Assembly (NCBI GenBank): GCA_022496805.1
Contig: CM040087.1
Location: 34,124,253-34,188,252 of the forward strand
Length of the DNA stretch: 64,000 nt
DNA from: Pohlia nutans
Lineage: Eukaryota > Streptophyta > Bryopsida > Bryales > Mniaceae
Direction of reading: 5' to 3'
This document shows, in pieces, positions 41,765-53,275 of the stretch (the stretch's first letter is position 1; each line of letters starts with the position of its first letter). The translations under genes were made by a program, and so were the position numbers. Under the pieces are notes generated by a model. That model was given only the letters and a program-made list of their open reading frames with translations, had not been told where the DNA came from and made no database searches.

Positions 41765-42076
41765 CTCCTAAACGTTCTAGCATCCAAAAACTGGATCACA
41801 AATAGGCTCGAAGCCTTGTAACTTTCTCATACAACCTCGAATGATTTTCATCCAAGTCATCTTTGAAAGACTATTAAATTCTCTATCAATTACAATAAAT
41901 CTCTTGTGATGGGGAGCTGTTAATAATATTAGAGAGGCCTCCAACCACAAGTATGTCTAATTTGTTGGGTAGATTTTATGCTTGCAATGGTCTTCTCATG
42001 TACATCTTAGTCATGCTAATATCTACTTTTTGAGGCTAGAATCTACTTCTGTTCAAAGGATTGGTACGTTTAGGGG
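41765..42076. mobile_element. piggyBac-like MITE, 312 bp
   Basis: Termini CTCCTAAACGTTC and (inverted) CCCCTAAACGTAC, flanked by TTAT and TTAA. The unoccupied paralogue at about 33798-33815 reads TTCTTAGTTAGGTTTGAAC. Confidence 0.6.
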
Positions 42077-42080
42077 TTAA

Positions 42081-43449
42081 GTAGGGTTGAACATGCCATT
42101 TGTAACGATTATACCTTAAGGTTTTTATTTTTATTTCTTAATTTCTTTTATTTTTATTTCCTTCCTTGTCATGGTTTAGTGTCCCACTCATGGTGATGAA
42201 CCCTACAAAGATAAATTTAAACAAATAATTAGACAATGGAGTTGGAATGTTAGATATACTGTAGCTGTTGATTGAAGTCATTGAGCCCTGAATGGGTGCA
42301 ATTTTTTTTAAATTTTTTTAATAATAAAAGAAAATAATAAATACATAAAACATATAAAAATAAAATAAAATAAAATTTCATGGCAAAAGAATTGCCAATG
42401 GTTATGTTCATTTATAATTATCAAAAAAATTCAATGATTTCCTTGAAGAATTCTATGTGGTGTGGTAGCTAAGTAGCTAAGGGGTTAGAAGGTCTTGAGT
42501 ATGATTCCGGCTGTCAGCAATGAAGCCCAAGTAAATCATGGGGTCCTGTAGCAGTGATTTAGGCCTCCCTAGTTGTTGGATTGTACTGCTAAAATATTTT
42601 CTAAGTAGATGAAGTAGCCAAAAATTTCAAGGCAATGAATTCTTCTCGAACAATCAATTTTTTTGCTTAGACATGCCAAAAAAAATTTGGGCAAGTTTCG
42701 CATATTTCATCATCAATATAATGGATCTTTCCTCCTATTAAAAAAATATAATTATTTTGACCAAAACAACAAATCCCAAACTTATCCAAATAAATTGCCG
42801 CGTTCAACATTTTATTGTTTATTCTCATGTTTATTGATCACAAAGTTTTCTAAAAGTGTTCAAGTTCTAATAGCATTTGGTATAATAACCTTGGTATGAC
42901 CGCATCCATGATGTGCCATTACATACAATCAAAACAAAACAAACCAACCATTTGTCCCAATTTATAAACCAATATGCTATAATGTTTTGTAGTTAAAACA
43001 ATAGCTGCACCTATATCGCACAACTCACAACCCCTTCTATTTTCTTCGTGTCTGTAAATGATACTTCATTCTTTTAATAACAACAAACACGACTTGCTAA
43101 CACTTTTACATTTTGCAATTAATATTTTCAATTTAAAATATCCTCAAAAACAATGAATTCATGCGTAGGTTTACATTATTCTCCATAAATACCCGTTCAT
43201 TCTCCAAATGATACATAAACATGACAAAGGAAACCTAGAGGATTTTAAAATGACATAGTATACTAAAAAAGCCTTCAATTCAAACTTGTAGCACTTGTAT
43301 ACATATGTTGAATACCTATTAATAGCGTATATTTTTGTGATACAGAATATTCACATTAATTGCTCTTCTAATGTGCATGCAAACTTCTACTAGAGTCACT
43401 GCTCTTTCTCTTGCAACCCAGTAGTTCACAAAATTGACAAAATGATACC
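42081..43449. other. AT-rich gene-free DNA
   Basis: Nothing coding or structured was recognised. 42290-42370 is an A/T low-complexity run. From about 43300 the sequence begins to match the host repeat that surrounds the large element. Confidence 0.45.
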
Positions 43450-43452
43450 TAT

Positions 43453-43650
43453 TACTAGAAGAAACGCATGTTTTTTATGAGGGAATGTTTTGAACGTCCT
43501 CCTATTTTTTGATGTTTTTCCAAACATCTCAAATTCTCAATATTATATTTGATATTGTTCTTAACTTCAAAATGTTTGGAAAAAACATATTTAAAAAACA
43601 TCATGATGTTCAAAAATTTCCGTCATAAAAAACACGGGCTTCTTATAATA
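43453..43650. mobile_element. CACTA-derived MITE (198 bp)
   Basis: Inverted ends TACTAGAAGAAACGCATG and (inverted) TATTATAAGAAGCCCGTG, each followed inward by TTTTTTATGA. TAT flanks both sides (43450-43452, 43651-43653), a 3-bp duplication typical of CACTA. The termini resemble the CACTA end at 2742, so the two may be related. Confidence 0.65.
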
Positions 43651-44088
43651 TATTGTAGGGTATTGTACTGTACATTTGATAACACAAAAAGGAAACCTTT
43701 GGGGAATAACCTCAAATGATGTGTGCTAAGAGTTCTTCCTCATGACCATAGAGGAGACCAATAGATGTCTTTCCTCATTATTGAGCACTTATATTCACAT
43801 ATTGGATATCATCATTGTCAAAAGTTTCTTCTCATTACCTTTCTAAGGCTTCATTAAGCCTAAAAGTTCTATGTCTTGTCTATACAATTTAGGCTTACTA
43901 AACGTCTTCTCTATGATATCCCTGCACCTCTTTCTTATTGACTACCTCTTGGTACAATCAATATTTGTAACATTTCTAAAAGACACCATTGTATTTCATT
44001 CCATTCTTTTAAGACACATTCAACATAGAGCTTTGAACTCTCTAACTCCATGAATCATCAACATCTCTTTCAATCAAGGCTCGGCTAT

Positions 44089-44096
44089 TTAGGCCT
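44089..44096. repeat. Left target-site duplication of the large element (TTAGGCCT)
   Basis: TTAGGCCT here is identical to 57455-57462. Eight bases is within the usual 8-10 bp for Mutator-like elements. Confidence 0.85.
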
Positions 44097-47000
44097 GGGA
44101 AATGCTAGTATGTGAGCAGTGAGCAGTGAGCAGTGAGCAGTGAGCAGTGAGCAGAAATTTAGGGAAAAATTTCAGGGTGTAGGATTTTGAAGTACCTCCT
44201 ATTACCGCGGTTTTAGGGTGTAATTAATGAATATTTCTGAAATATTGTTTAGGAAAAGGACCTATAGCCGTGGATTTAGGGGTGTATGTTTAGAGTTGTT
44301 AATGGAATTTTCTAGCTTCAAACATTGAAAACTCGTTATAGAATCTAAAGATAATGCATTCAAAGTCGTTATAGAATCAAGAAATGATGGGGAAATATAT
44401 AAATACTCAAACCGTACAATCAAGGTGAATCTGCGTCAGATTCAATAGCACTCACATCGACATATGAGAGAACACGTGGATCATAGTGTCGATGTGGTGT
44501 GGAAAGACATGAAGAACTACTAGGACTAGCATTGGCAAATGATGTTGCTAGTGCTTCGGCATACACTGGCAGTCCTTGAGGGGAACTATCAGGGCTAACC
44601 AAACTCTGCAAGGACTGTCTAAGGTTTAAACGGCGCCGTTGTAGTGGTTTAGCGCTTGTCAAACTGCAAATCAAAGAACGGTTGAAATATTAGAAAACAT
44701 ATAGAGATGTAGATGTACTAACTAGTATTTGCAATTTTCATTAAATAACCAATCAAACTTACTCACATGTAGCTTCAAGGGGCTCGTCACGAACTGTCTC
44801 ATCATCAGAATCAGGAAGCTGGATGAAAGCGGTGTCAGGTGGCGCTGTACGGGTCTGAGAAGCAAGGGGCTTCAAGACCTCAGCAAATAGCTTTGAATCA
44901 CTTTCAAGAGCTAGAATGTGACGGTTGCAAGCCCTAGCTGCACGGATAGACGCACCTGCACAACAGAGCAGAAAAGGTTTATTAGAAACAAAGGGTAAAA
45001 ATCACATGATATTGAATGTGCAATTCATTCAATAAAAATAAAATTACCTGTGGATGCAGTGAGGTCTGCCACGATACCATTAGCTGGAGTTAGTCCATAC
45101 ACAAACAACTTCATCAAAACCTCAGATTTCTCTTTGGGACCACGCCATGGTTTGCCTGTGTCCTTCCTCAATAGCTGTGACTCCAAAGTCACAGCGTTGA
45201 AAAGAACGTCATCACACGCTAAGTCAACCTAGGGAATAGAGGGGTCTTTAGCGATAAGTAGAGGAGGTGGCTGCCTTGCCGCCGTAGAGGGAACATCACG
45301 GGCGAGAAGAACCGCCTTGAACTTCAAAGTCTATAAAAAAAACAATGAATATTAATACATAGAAGGTCATATTATAAAACATGTGCAAAAATAAAAAAAT
45401 TGAAGAAAATTAAAAAATGTAGAGGAGCTCACATTTTTGGAGGGATGGAGCGGGTTTGCTAGATGGAGGTAGTTGATGATAGTCCACTCATCAACTACTT
45501 TCATCTTATAGTTTTTAAAGTAGGACATTACTTCTTTTTTGACAATGGGACTGTCGGGGTAAAAAAGGAGAAATGCACCATCGTCATGGAGATATGCATA
45601 AACAAACCCCATGGTCACTTTCAGAAAACCCTCAAGGCTCTCATTCCATTTAGGAACCTAAGATGGAGGGTCAGAAACACCGGGGACCCTCAACCCATCT
45701 GGATACTCTGCAATGACTAGATCAACCCCCGGTTTCTCTACAGCCTTACCATCAAAGAAAAGCTGTCTAGAGGCACCAACCTGTGTGACAATGAAGAAAC
45801 ATAGAGAATTAAACATAGAGACTACAATACACAAACAAATAACACATGGCAAACGAGGAATCAAAGAAAATAGAAGTAGTATTCACCTTCTTCAAAAACT
45901 CCACGATCTCATCATACTCCGGGCAGAATTTACCGGTATTTTTCTTCTCATTTGCCATTCGCACGAAAGAGTCGTTGACAAGAAGATCAAGACATGAGTA
46001 GTTTAAAACACTGACACCAGGCTTGCTCAACATGGGACCTCGCTTCGGGGGAGAAAGGAACGCCATTGGAGTAGAAGAGTCTGCAGTGGACAACTTCATC
46101 CGCTTCGCCGCTGGCTCCAATGCTGACACAGCTGGAGTCTCCACAGATGGAGGTCGACTCTGAGCTGGTGGAGGTGCTGATTTGTCCACTGTGGAAGTGG
46201 TTTTAGCAGCAGCCGCTGGTGCAGCGGTCTCAACAGCATCCGCGTTGCGCTTAGAACCACGCTTGGAAGTCGTGGTCGCCTTCTCTGTAGAAACCTCTTC
46301 TTCATCAGGCGATACTTGTTTCTTCTTCTGTCCTTTCTTCTCCTTCTCAGTTGGTGGCGGTTTAGAAACAATAGTAACCTGGCCTATCAAAGCAGGCTCT
46401 AATGATTCACGTAGACTGATCTCAAAAGAAGGGGGCCTTTTAAGAGGGCAGTCTAAATACCACCCACAAGTTGGGAAATGCACAGGATCCCAATTTTTTA
46501 TAATCGACTCAGTAAACATGCAATCTTCGTTGTCGATATCTAGGTAACTAGCGAAATATGCAGGAATTCTTGCGCATGCCTTTCTTGGAAACAATATGAA
46601 TTTGAAATACCTGTATAAAATCCTCCGCATGGCTTCTGTAAAGTATAGTTGATCCTCAGAACTCTTGTTTTTGTGAATTCCTTTTTCTACCGCAAATTCA
46701 CGGAAGAATGCTATCTCCCACAATGAAATGCGCATAGTCTCGATGTAGTCAGAAATAGAAGGAATGGGATCTTCGCCGTCAGGTAAATAATTGATCGATA
46801 TTCCCATGTCGGTGATTGTAGCATCAAACAACGAAACAGTTTCCACCTCCAACTACCACACAACAAACACTAAAAATTTGAATTATCTGATATTGAAGAA
46901 TCATCCAAATGATAAGACATAACAGAACATGGAATGTACCTGATCCCACCAAGTAGCTTTGTGAAGCCAATCTGGAAATATTCAATCGTTGAATTTGGGC

Positions 47001-49273
47001 TTAGGAAATTTCACGGCATCTCGAAGCTTCTCGGGTTGGTTCCAACGCACAAGCCATTTCACCTTCATAGCTGTGCTCATAGCTGAAGTTGCAAGCATCC
47101 ATAGTTTCTCCTACTGCATCTCGGGTTCATCATCGTGGCATTCGTAATGATTTTTTATTTGCTCCAAGAATTGCACAGTGTGCTTGGGATTTGCGATTGG
47201 TAGCTGCTTCTTTAACTCAGAGAGTGAAGTATTCCTAACCTTTTCAATGGCCTTCTCTATAAACTCATTTATACCTTTGGAGAACCAGTCCTCTTGGTTT
47301 GGATATTTCTCGTAAAACTTCCGCTGAGTTGCTGCAGCTGCTTCCCCAATCTCTTGCTGTATTAAACAAAATCAATCAACAAAGTTTTAATGAATGATTC
47401 AACATGACTAGAGCATTCAAATGGAGAGATAAATTTATCACAAGAATGAAATTTATGGAAGGGAATCATTTAAGTGAAATGTTTAAGTTACCTTGTAAAG
47501 AACATCATTAAGAGTTTCTGCCGTGAGCGTATACCAAGTCTTTTTTGAACCCTTCAGCTTCTTCTCGGATGCAGATAACTCATCCTTGGAGACTAGAGAC
47601 TCGAAATAAGTGAGAGGTTGTTGTGCAATATTTTGCACACGATACAATTTGTGAACAAGATTCGTTGTAACATGAGACTTTTGATTTCTCCTGTAAGAAT
47701 CAATCCACAAAATCAACAGACAATGACATTTGCAATGAAAATTGCCAAAGTAGATGTCTAAGAAGTACTAAACAGAGGATCAAAGAAAGCATTTGATGTA
47801 GGACGTAAGAAATTAAGGAAGATTACCAATTCACTTCATGAAGGGCTGTTAGCATGCCAGCAACATCACCATTTACAACCAATACAATACTCTCCACCGC
47901 ATAATGCCAAGTAATGTCGTTTTCGTGCTCATTGTTTATGATTGGCAACCATGCTTGCAGGCGGTGATTTCCATCCCAAACCATGAACATCTTGCCCGAA
48001 AATACTCTTAAGTCATCATCAAGATTCAATTGCTCTTCAAACTGTGCATTGACCTGAACCCAGTGGTCACTCCAAGTTGAAATAATATCTGGTGTAACAT
48101 CCATAGTCTTGCCCTCGTTGTTTTCAAGTGCTACATAAAATACACCGTTGCCTTCCAAATACCCACAAGATACGAAATGCGCAGCTAAACTCATAACGTC
48201 ATTCTTTAGATATGGCCGCACGATAGGGAGAGATGTCATCCTACACAAGGGAATGTTGAGTTTGGATTTATTTCGAGGCTGGAACCTCAGTTTCTCTAAA
48301 CGTGAGAAGGAATTTCCAGTCTCCCTCTTCAAAATGTCGTGAATTTGACATTCCACTTCGCTTCTTGAAATAGGCAATTCTGAAGACTCCATAATCTTGC
48401 CAAGCTCTGAGCAAATGAAACAAACCAACAAACCACCACGTTAGTTAAACCACTTTTAAAAAAAAAAATCAAACATTTAACCTTCAAAGCATGGCACCAA
48501 GAGTGAATCTCATATAATTTTAAACAATAAACAGTTAAGTACATCAGCTTAGTTCTCTCTACTCCTGTACGCACTTGCAATTCTACGATCGATCAAGAAC
48601 CAGTGACTTTAAACCACTGACTGTCTGTCTATATGGGACCACAATTGGTACCTAACCGTAAGTGCTTCTACCTTAGTGCTACACAATTACTCTGTAGTAC
48701 ACTTGTGTCAGTACACAAATACACAGTATGCACAGCTAGAGCACTCAAATACACTAGTTACAGTACTTGTGTCTACATAGTATATACACAGTTACAGTAC
48801 ATGAAGACACATAACATTCAGTAGCCTTCATGCCCACTGCCTTTCTTTTATGCACTCTGCTCATCACCTTAAGCCTCCACCTGTCCAGTACTGTAACTAT
48901 GTCTGCACGAGTATACACACAATTGCAGTTTTCGTGTCTACAACTCATATCCCTATAATATCACTGCTTCCAATATCTACACTTCCCTGTAGTCGATCCC
49001 CGTCAGTACTACAACACACTACAGCTTGCAAACAAGAAGGCCTCAAGAATCAAAACACGCGACAACTCAACTCAACTCAACTCAATGCAACCGCGAAACT
49101 CACCCACAATGTGATACGAAACACCAATCAAGCACCATGAGATTGGAATGAGGCAACAGGAGAAGATCGATGAAGCTGGAGGTTGTGTCTTCGATCAAGA
49201 ACCACGCACGCAAGAACCAGATGAAACGAAACTAAGTCGCACTGAAATCAAGTCCCACTGAAATCAAGTGCCG

Positions 49274-49512
49274 GTACTGAAACTAAGTCGCACTGAAACT
49301 AAGTCGCACTCGTACTCCCGGGACTCAGACTCCAACACTCCCGGGACTCGGACTCCAGCACTCCCAGTACTGAAACTAAGTCGCACTGAAACTAAGTCGC
49401 ACTCGTACTCCCGGGACTCAGACTCCAGCACTCCCGGGACTCGGACTCCAGCACTCCCAGTACTGAAACTAAGTCGCACTGAAACTAAGTCGCACTGAAA
49501 CTAAGTCGCACT
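49274..49512. repeat. 93-bp tandem repeat in intron 1
   Basis: Two 93-bp units starting GTACTGAAACTAAGTCGCAC (49274, 49367) and a partial third (49460). Each contains shorter repeats of AAACTAAGTCGCACTG and of CTCCCGGGACTC. The array lies in the large first intron of the ParB-like gene. Confidence 0.85.
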
Positions 49513-49522
49513 GAAATCAAGT

Positions 49523-50568
49523 GCCGGTACCGGCAGTTAGAATTCTGGGCCATGTGAATTGCGAAGTTAGAAAAAAAAACTGGGTCATCTAGAGTGGTGC
49601 CTTTACCGGCAGTGTAGAATCTGGGTCAACTGGCTCATGCGACTCGATCCAACTTGAGGAGCCAGCCAGCTAGTCACCGCGTGCAAGATCCGGAGGATCA
49701 GGGAACAGGGACCAAAGCTCCGGAGATTCTTGATCAGGGAACAGGGATTGGAGTAAGCTCCGGAGATTCGTGGATCACGAGCTTACGGCTTTGCCAGCTA
49801 ATCCAAGCTCCTTGGACCTTACTGAAATTACTAGCTCTGCCAGCTATGGCTTCGGCTTCATGGCCCACGAGCTAGTTCACAGGTTCCACGAGCTAATCCA
49901 GGCTCCACGAGCTCACTGTTCATGGCCCACGAGCTAGTTCACAGGCTCACTGTTCACAGGCTCCACGAGCTAATCCAGGCTCTGCGAGACACTGTTCATG
50001 GCCCCCACCCCTTTTCTGAAGTTTCTATTTTGGGCACCGAGACCCCTCTTTTTGGCAAATTTTTTTTGCAAAATTGGGGCCTACGGCCCCAAATTACCCT
50101 AGGGGCACCTACTTGGGAATAAAAAATCATTGGAGGAGGGGGTTGTTTTTTAAGGTGGGTCCTGACAAGGACAAAAATAGGGGGCACTTTTGTCCCCATT
50201 CATTGAAGACCACTGGGGGATTTAGTGACTTCGCCACGAGCTAATCCAGGCTCCACGGAGCTTACTGAGATTACGAGCTTTGCCAGCTATGAAATTACGG
50301 CTTTGCTAGCTAATAACGAATTTACTGGAGTCATGGGCAGTCCTCATGGGGAGCTTACTGTTTTTACTCATGGACAGTACTCATGGGGAGCTTAATGAAT
50401 TCTCTGGAGCTTACTGAAATTACTCACGGCTTTATTGAAATTAGTCACGGCTACACGAATCTGAGGACACATGAGCTGCCCCCCATGAGTACTGCCGGTA
50501 CCGGCACTACTCTCAAAGACCTCATTCTTGATCTCACAACACCTTGAAAAACCACTGCCGGTACCGGC
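49523..50568. repeat. Isolated GCCGGTACCGGC palindromes outside the array
   Basis: Exact 12-bp palindromes lie at 49523-49534, 50494-50505 and 50557-50568, each flanked by AGT/ACT bases. The DNA between contains repeated CACGAGCTAATCCAGGCTCC-type phrases (49880-50280). They are the same core as in the 51264-51824 array. Confidence 0.8.
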
Positions 50569-51263
50569 ACTGGTTTTGCTCATGAGAAATTACTTCATTA
50601 GAAATGTAATGAAATTGGAATAACATGCCCTACGAGATGGTATGGTTTCCATTATTTGATTTTACTTATTTTGGTAAATCACGTTTGAGGTCTCATATTT
50701 TGAACTAAGAATAAAACTTGACATGAGTCGATTGTGTTACTTTTAAAAAAATCATCTGTCTGGATCTCATCTAGATTGGACAGTTTTCATCCACCAAAAT
50801 TACTCTTGGTTCTTGTGCAAGTTGAAAATTCTTTAAACGGTTTGGATCTTCAAAATAGGTTAGTATGATTTTTAGAAAAATAACACAATTGGTTTATGTC
50901 AAGTTTCATTCTTAGTTCAAAAAGTGAGACCTCAAACATGATTTACCAAAATAGGTAGAATCAAATAATGGAAACGATACCATCTCGTAGGGCATGCTAT
51001 TCAAATTTCATTACATTTTTGAGAATTTCAAGAGAAAACCCTTTAAAATTAAATTAAAAATATTAATAAAAATATGATGAATCCAACCGTCCAGACGTGA
51101 TCTTCACATTAACATTTACAAGTTTAATTTGTACATCTACTCTATTTTATGGTTTAATCAAACATTTTATAGCGCATCTTTGAAAACAATGTTGAATTGG
51201 GACGTTAAAGGGTTAAGGGTTAATGCTCGCCAGACTAATTCTAAAGAGATTGCCAAATGGAGG

Positions 51264-51824
51264 AACCCAAAAACGCAGTGCCGGTACCGACAGTGCAAAA
51301 TCACTAGCAAACTTAGAACACAAGGGAACCCAAAAACGCAGTGCCGGTACCGGCAGTGCAAAATCACTAGCAAACTTAGAACACAGGGGAACCCAAAAAC
51401 GCAGTGCCGGTACCGGCAGTGCAAAATCACAACCAACACTTAGAGCACAAGGGATTCCAAAAACGCAGTGCCAGTACCGGCAGTGCAAAATCACTAGCAA
51501 ACTTAGAACACAAGGGAACCCAAAAACGCAGTGCCGGTACCGGCAGTGCAAAATCACAACCAACACTTAGAGCACAAGGGATTCCAAAAACGCAGTGCCG
51601 GTACCGGCAGTGCAAAATCACTAGCAAACTTAGAACACAAGGGAACCCAAAAACGCAGTGCCGGTACCGGCAGTGCAAAATCACTAGCAAACTTAGAACA
51701 CAAGGGAACCCAAAAACGCAGTGCCGGTACCGGCAGTGCAAAATCACAACCAACACTTAGAACACAAGGGAACCCAAAAACGCAGTGCCGGTACCGGCAG
51801 TGCAAAATCACAACCAACACTTGA
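51264..51824. repeat. 63-bp tandem array with a palindromic GCCGGTACCGGC core (9 units)
   Basis: Nine units begin AACCCAAAAACGCAG or TTCCAAAAACGCAG, and each contains GTGCCGGTACCGGCAGTGC or a one-base variant (seven perfect, two variant cores near 51281 and 51467). Two unit subtypes alternate, CACTAGCAAACTTAGAACAC and CACAACCAACACTTAGAGC. The array lies in intron 1 of the ParB-like gene. It opens reading frames on both strands that are artefacts. Confidence 0.92.
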
Positions 51825-51850
51825 ACACCTGAGAACTTGAACACTCCATT

Positions 51851-52014
51851 TGTTTCTGGACTGCCGGTACCAGCACTGCGATTTTGGGTCGCTCAGGTGT
51901 TCAAGTTCTGCTTGTGTTTTTGGACTGCCGGTACCGGCAGTCCAAAAACACAAGCAGAACTTGAACACCTGAGCGACCCAAAATCGCAGTGCTGGTACCG
52001 GCAGTCCAGAAACA
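51851..52014. repeat. Perfect 164-bp palindrome
   Basis: The two 82-bp arms are exact reverse complements, with no spacer, centred between 51932 and 51933 on GCCGGTACCGGC. The outer ends are TGTTTCTGG and CCAGAAACA. Both strands translate to the same peptide over the region, which confirms the symmetry. It lies about 180 bp from the exon 1 donor of the ParB-like gene. Confidence 0.93.
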
Positions 52015-52606
52015 GCAAGCATATTGTGGTCACCACTCAGAACTTGGAACCCTCAAAAGTCCACGTGCATGATCCATAAGGTCAGAGCGAGCACTCGAGA
52101 TCTTGAAACCCTAGAGCTTGAAATTTCAGAAACTGGAAGCGCCAAGTACTCAAAACCCCAGCTATTGACAAATGTGAATCAAGACCCTTGGGCTTACCTT
52201 CATCCTCAGTGCACTCTGTCTCCATCTGGTCGTCTTCGCTCCCCTGACCGGTGCTCTCTGCCTCCATCTGTTGCTCTGAAGCCATCCCAAGCAGTGGACA
52301 TTCGACCTCCAAGTCCGCCACCTGCACGACAAGATCAGGTACTTGAAGTGCTTGACAAAGGAGTCTTACTGTGTCCTCCGAGTCGCAAGATTCCATGTCG
52401 TCTTCCTCGCTTTCACCAAGACTTGGCTGCTCCTCTAATCCATGGCTCTCAGCCATCGAAATTGGTACTGAAGCTGTGGATGAGCTTCTGGTTTGTTCAT
52501 CTCGGCCCACGCCCACAACATCTAATTTCTCTTTTGTCAACATTCTATTTCTCCTTAGAGTTTTGGAGCTACTAAAATATAATTTCTTTCGCTTCCTTCT
52601 CATCAT

Positions 52607-53275
52607 CCTCTACCTTCTCTCCCTCATCTCCATTCACTCGCAAACACGGATGCTATTCTAATACTCCACTTAAGCAATGTTCACTACTCTTATGTAAACA
52701 CTTCTATAAGTATATATTACAGAACATCATTCCAGAATCCAGTCTGTCAATCATCCACTTGGCGCTGTTTGAGCTACCATATTCAATTTTAAAAATCAAA
52801 TTCAGAATTGACACATACTGTAGATATCCTTCTAGCTCAATAATTCTGATCCCGAGATCTCAATACAATCCCTACCTTACTTAGGGTCACTGCTCCATAA
52901 TAGCCCTGCCAGTTTGAATTTTCTATTTGTTCTCCATGATGCTCCTTGTGTCCAATACATCACGATTTTTTTCAGTCATCTGTCAGAATATTGACGGCTA
53001 ATTACAATTTTCATATATCCAATACGTGTGCGCCGAATTTTGGACCTTACCTTTATTCATTACTAAATCAGAAATATTTACTTTCCCATATTAGTCTTAT
53101 GTCGTTTAATGTACAATCATGATTCTCGATGTATACGGCCTTCTCTAAATTCATATCCAATTTGCGGCACCTCTCAATGTGTACTTATACCGATTTCCAC
53201 TAGTTTTCACTACTCACTAGTCAGGAATCGCAATTGCATCTTATTACTCCCTATTTGATTCTTGAGTTCCAGGTC
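52607..53275. promoter_or_regulatory. Divergent intergenic region between the two element genes
   Basis: This is the only DNA between the start of the ParB-like gene (leftward) and the ATG of the transposase (rightward), so it likely holds both promoters. It is AT-rich with no certain TATA. A CAG three bases before the transposase ATG (about 53270-53275) could be a 3' splice site for a leader intron. Confidence 0.45.

Larger units (their letters stand above)
44420..52606 (-). pseudogene. ParB-like + amino-methyltransferase-like element gene, 9 exons, 4 premature stops
   Basis: Inferred exons: 52198-52606, 47827-48406, 47492-47690, 46940-47356, 45887-46852, 45433-45780, 45048-45330, 44763-44955, 44420-44663. 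All junctions are GT-AG and phases agree across 3,639 nt (1,212 residues counting internal stops). Residues 1-136 are Ser/Glu-rich. About 185-290 resemble a ParB/sulfiredoxin fold ending in VWDGNHRLQAW (DGNHR at 281-285). A basic, Ala/Pro-rich linker follows. Residues about 877-886, DLVIAEYPDG, sit where a DPPY motif would be. About 1061-1068, ADLTASTG then ARACNRHILALESD, resemble the FxGxG SAM-binding motif, in the permuted order of beta-class N4/N6 amino-methyltransferases. Premature stops: TAG 47111-47113, TGA 46982-46984, TAG 45658-45660, TAG 45229-45231. The methyltransferase label is by motif only. Confidence 0.7.

Noticed and set aside
46182..46547. 121-codon plus-strand frame
   Set aside because: Antisense to the Ala/Pro-rich linker of exon 5.
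51264..51824. CRISPR-like regular repeats
   Set aside because: The whole 63-bp unit repeats with no unique spacers, and the context is an intron of a eukaryotic transposon.
51129..52079. Several repetitive open frames on both strands
   Set aside because: They arise because the 63-bp repeat length is a multiple of three and the sequence is palindromic; the same peptides appear on both strands.
52024..52575. 183-codon plus-strand frame
   Set aside because: The opposite strand gives an acidic exon that splices in phase with the ParB-like gene, so this is its shadow.
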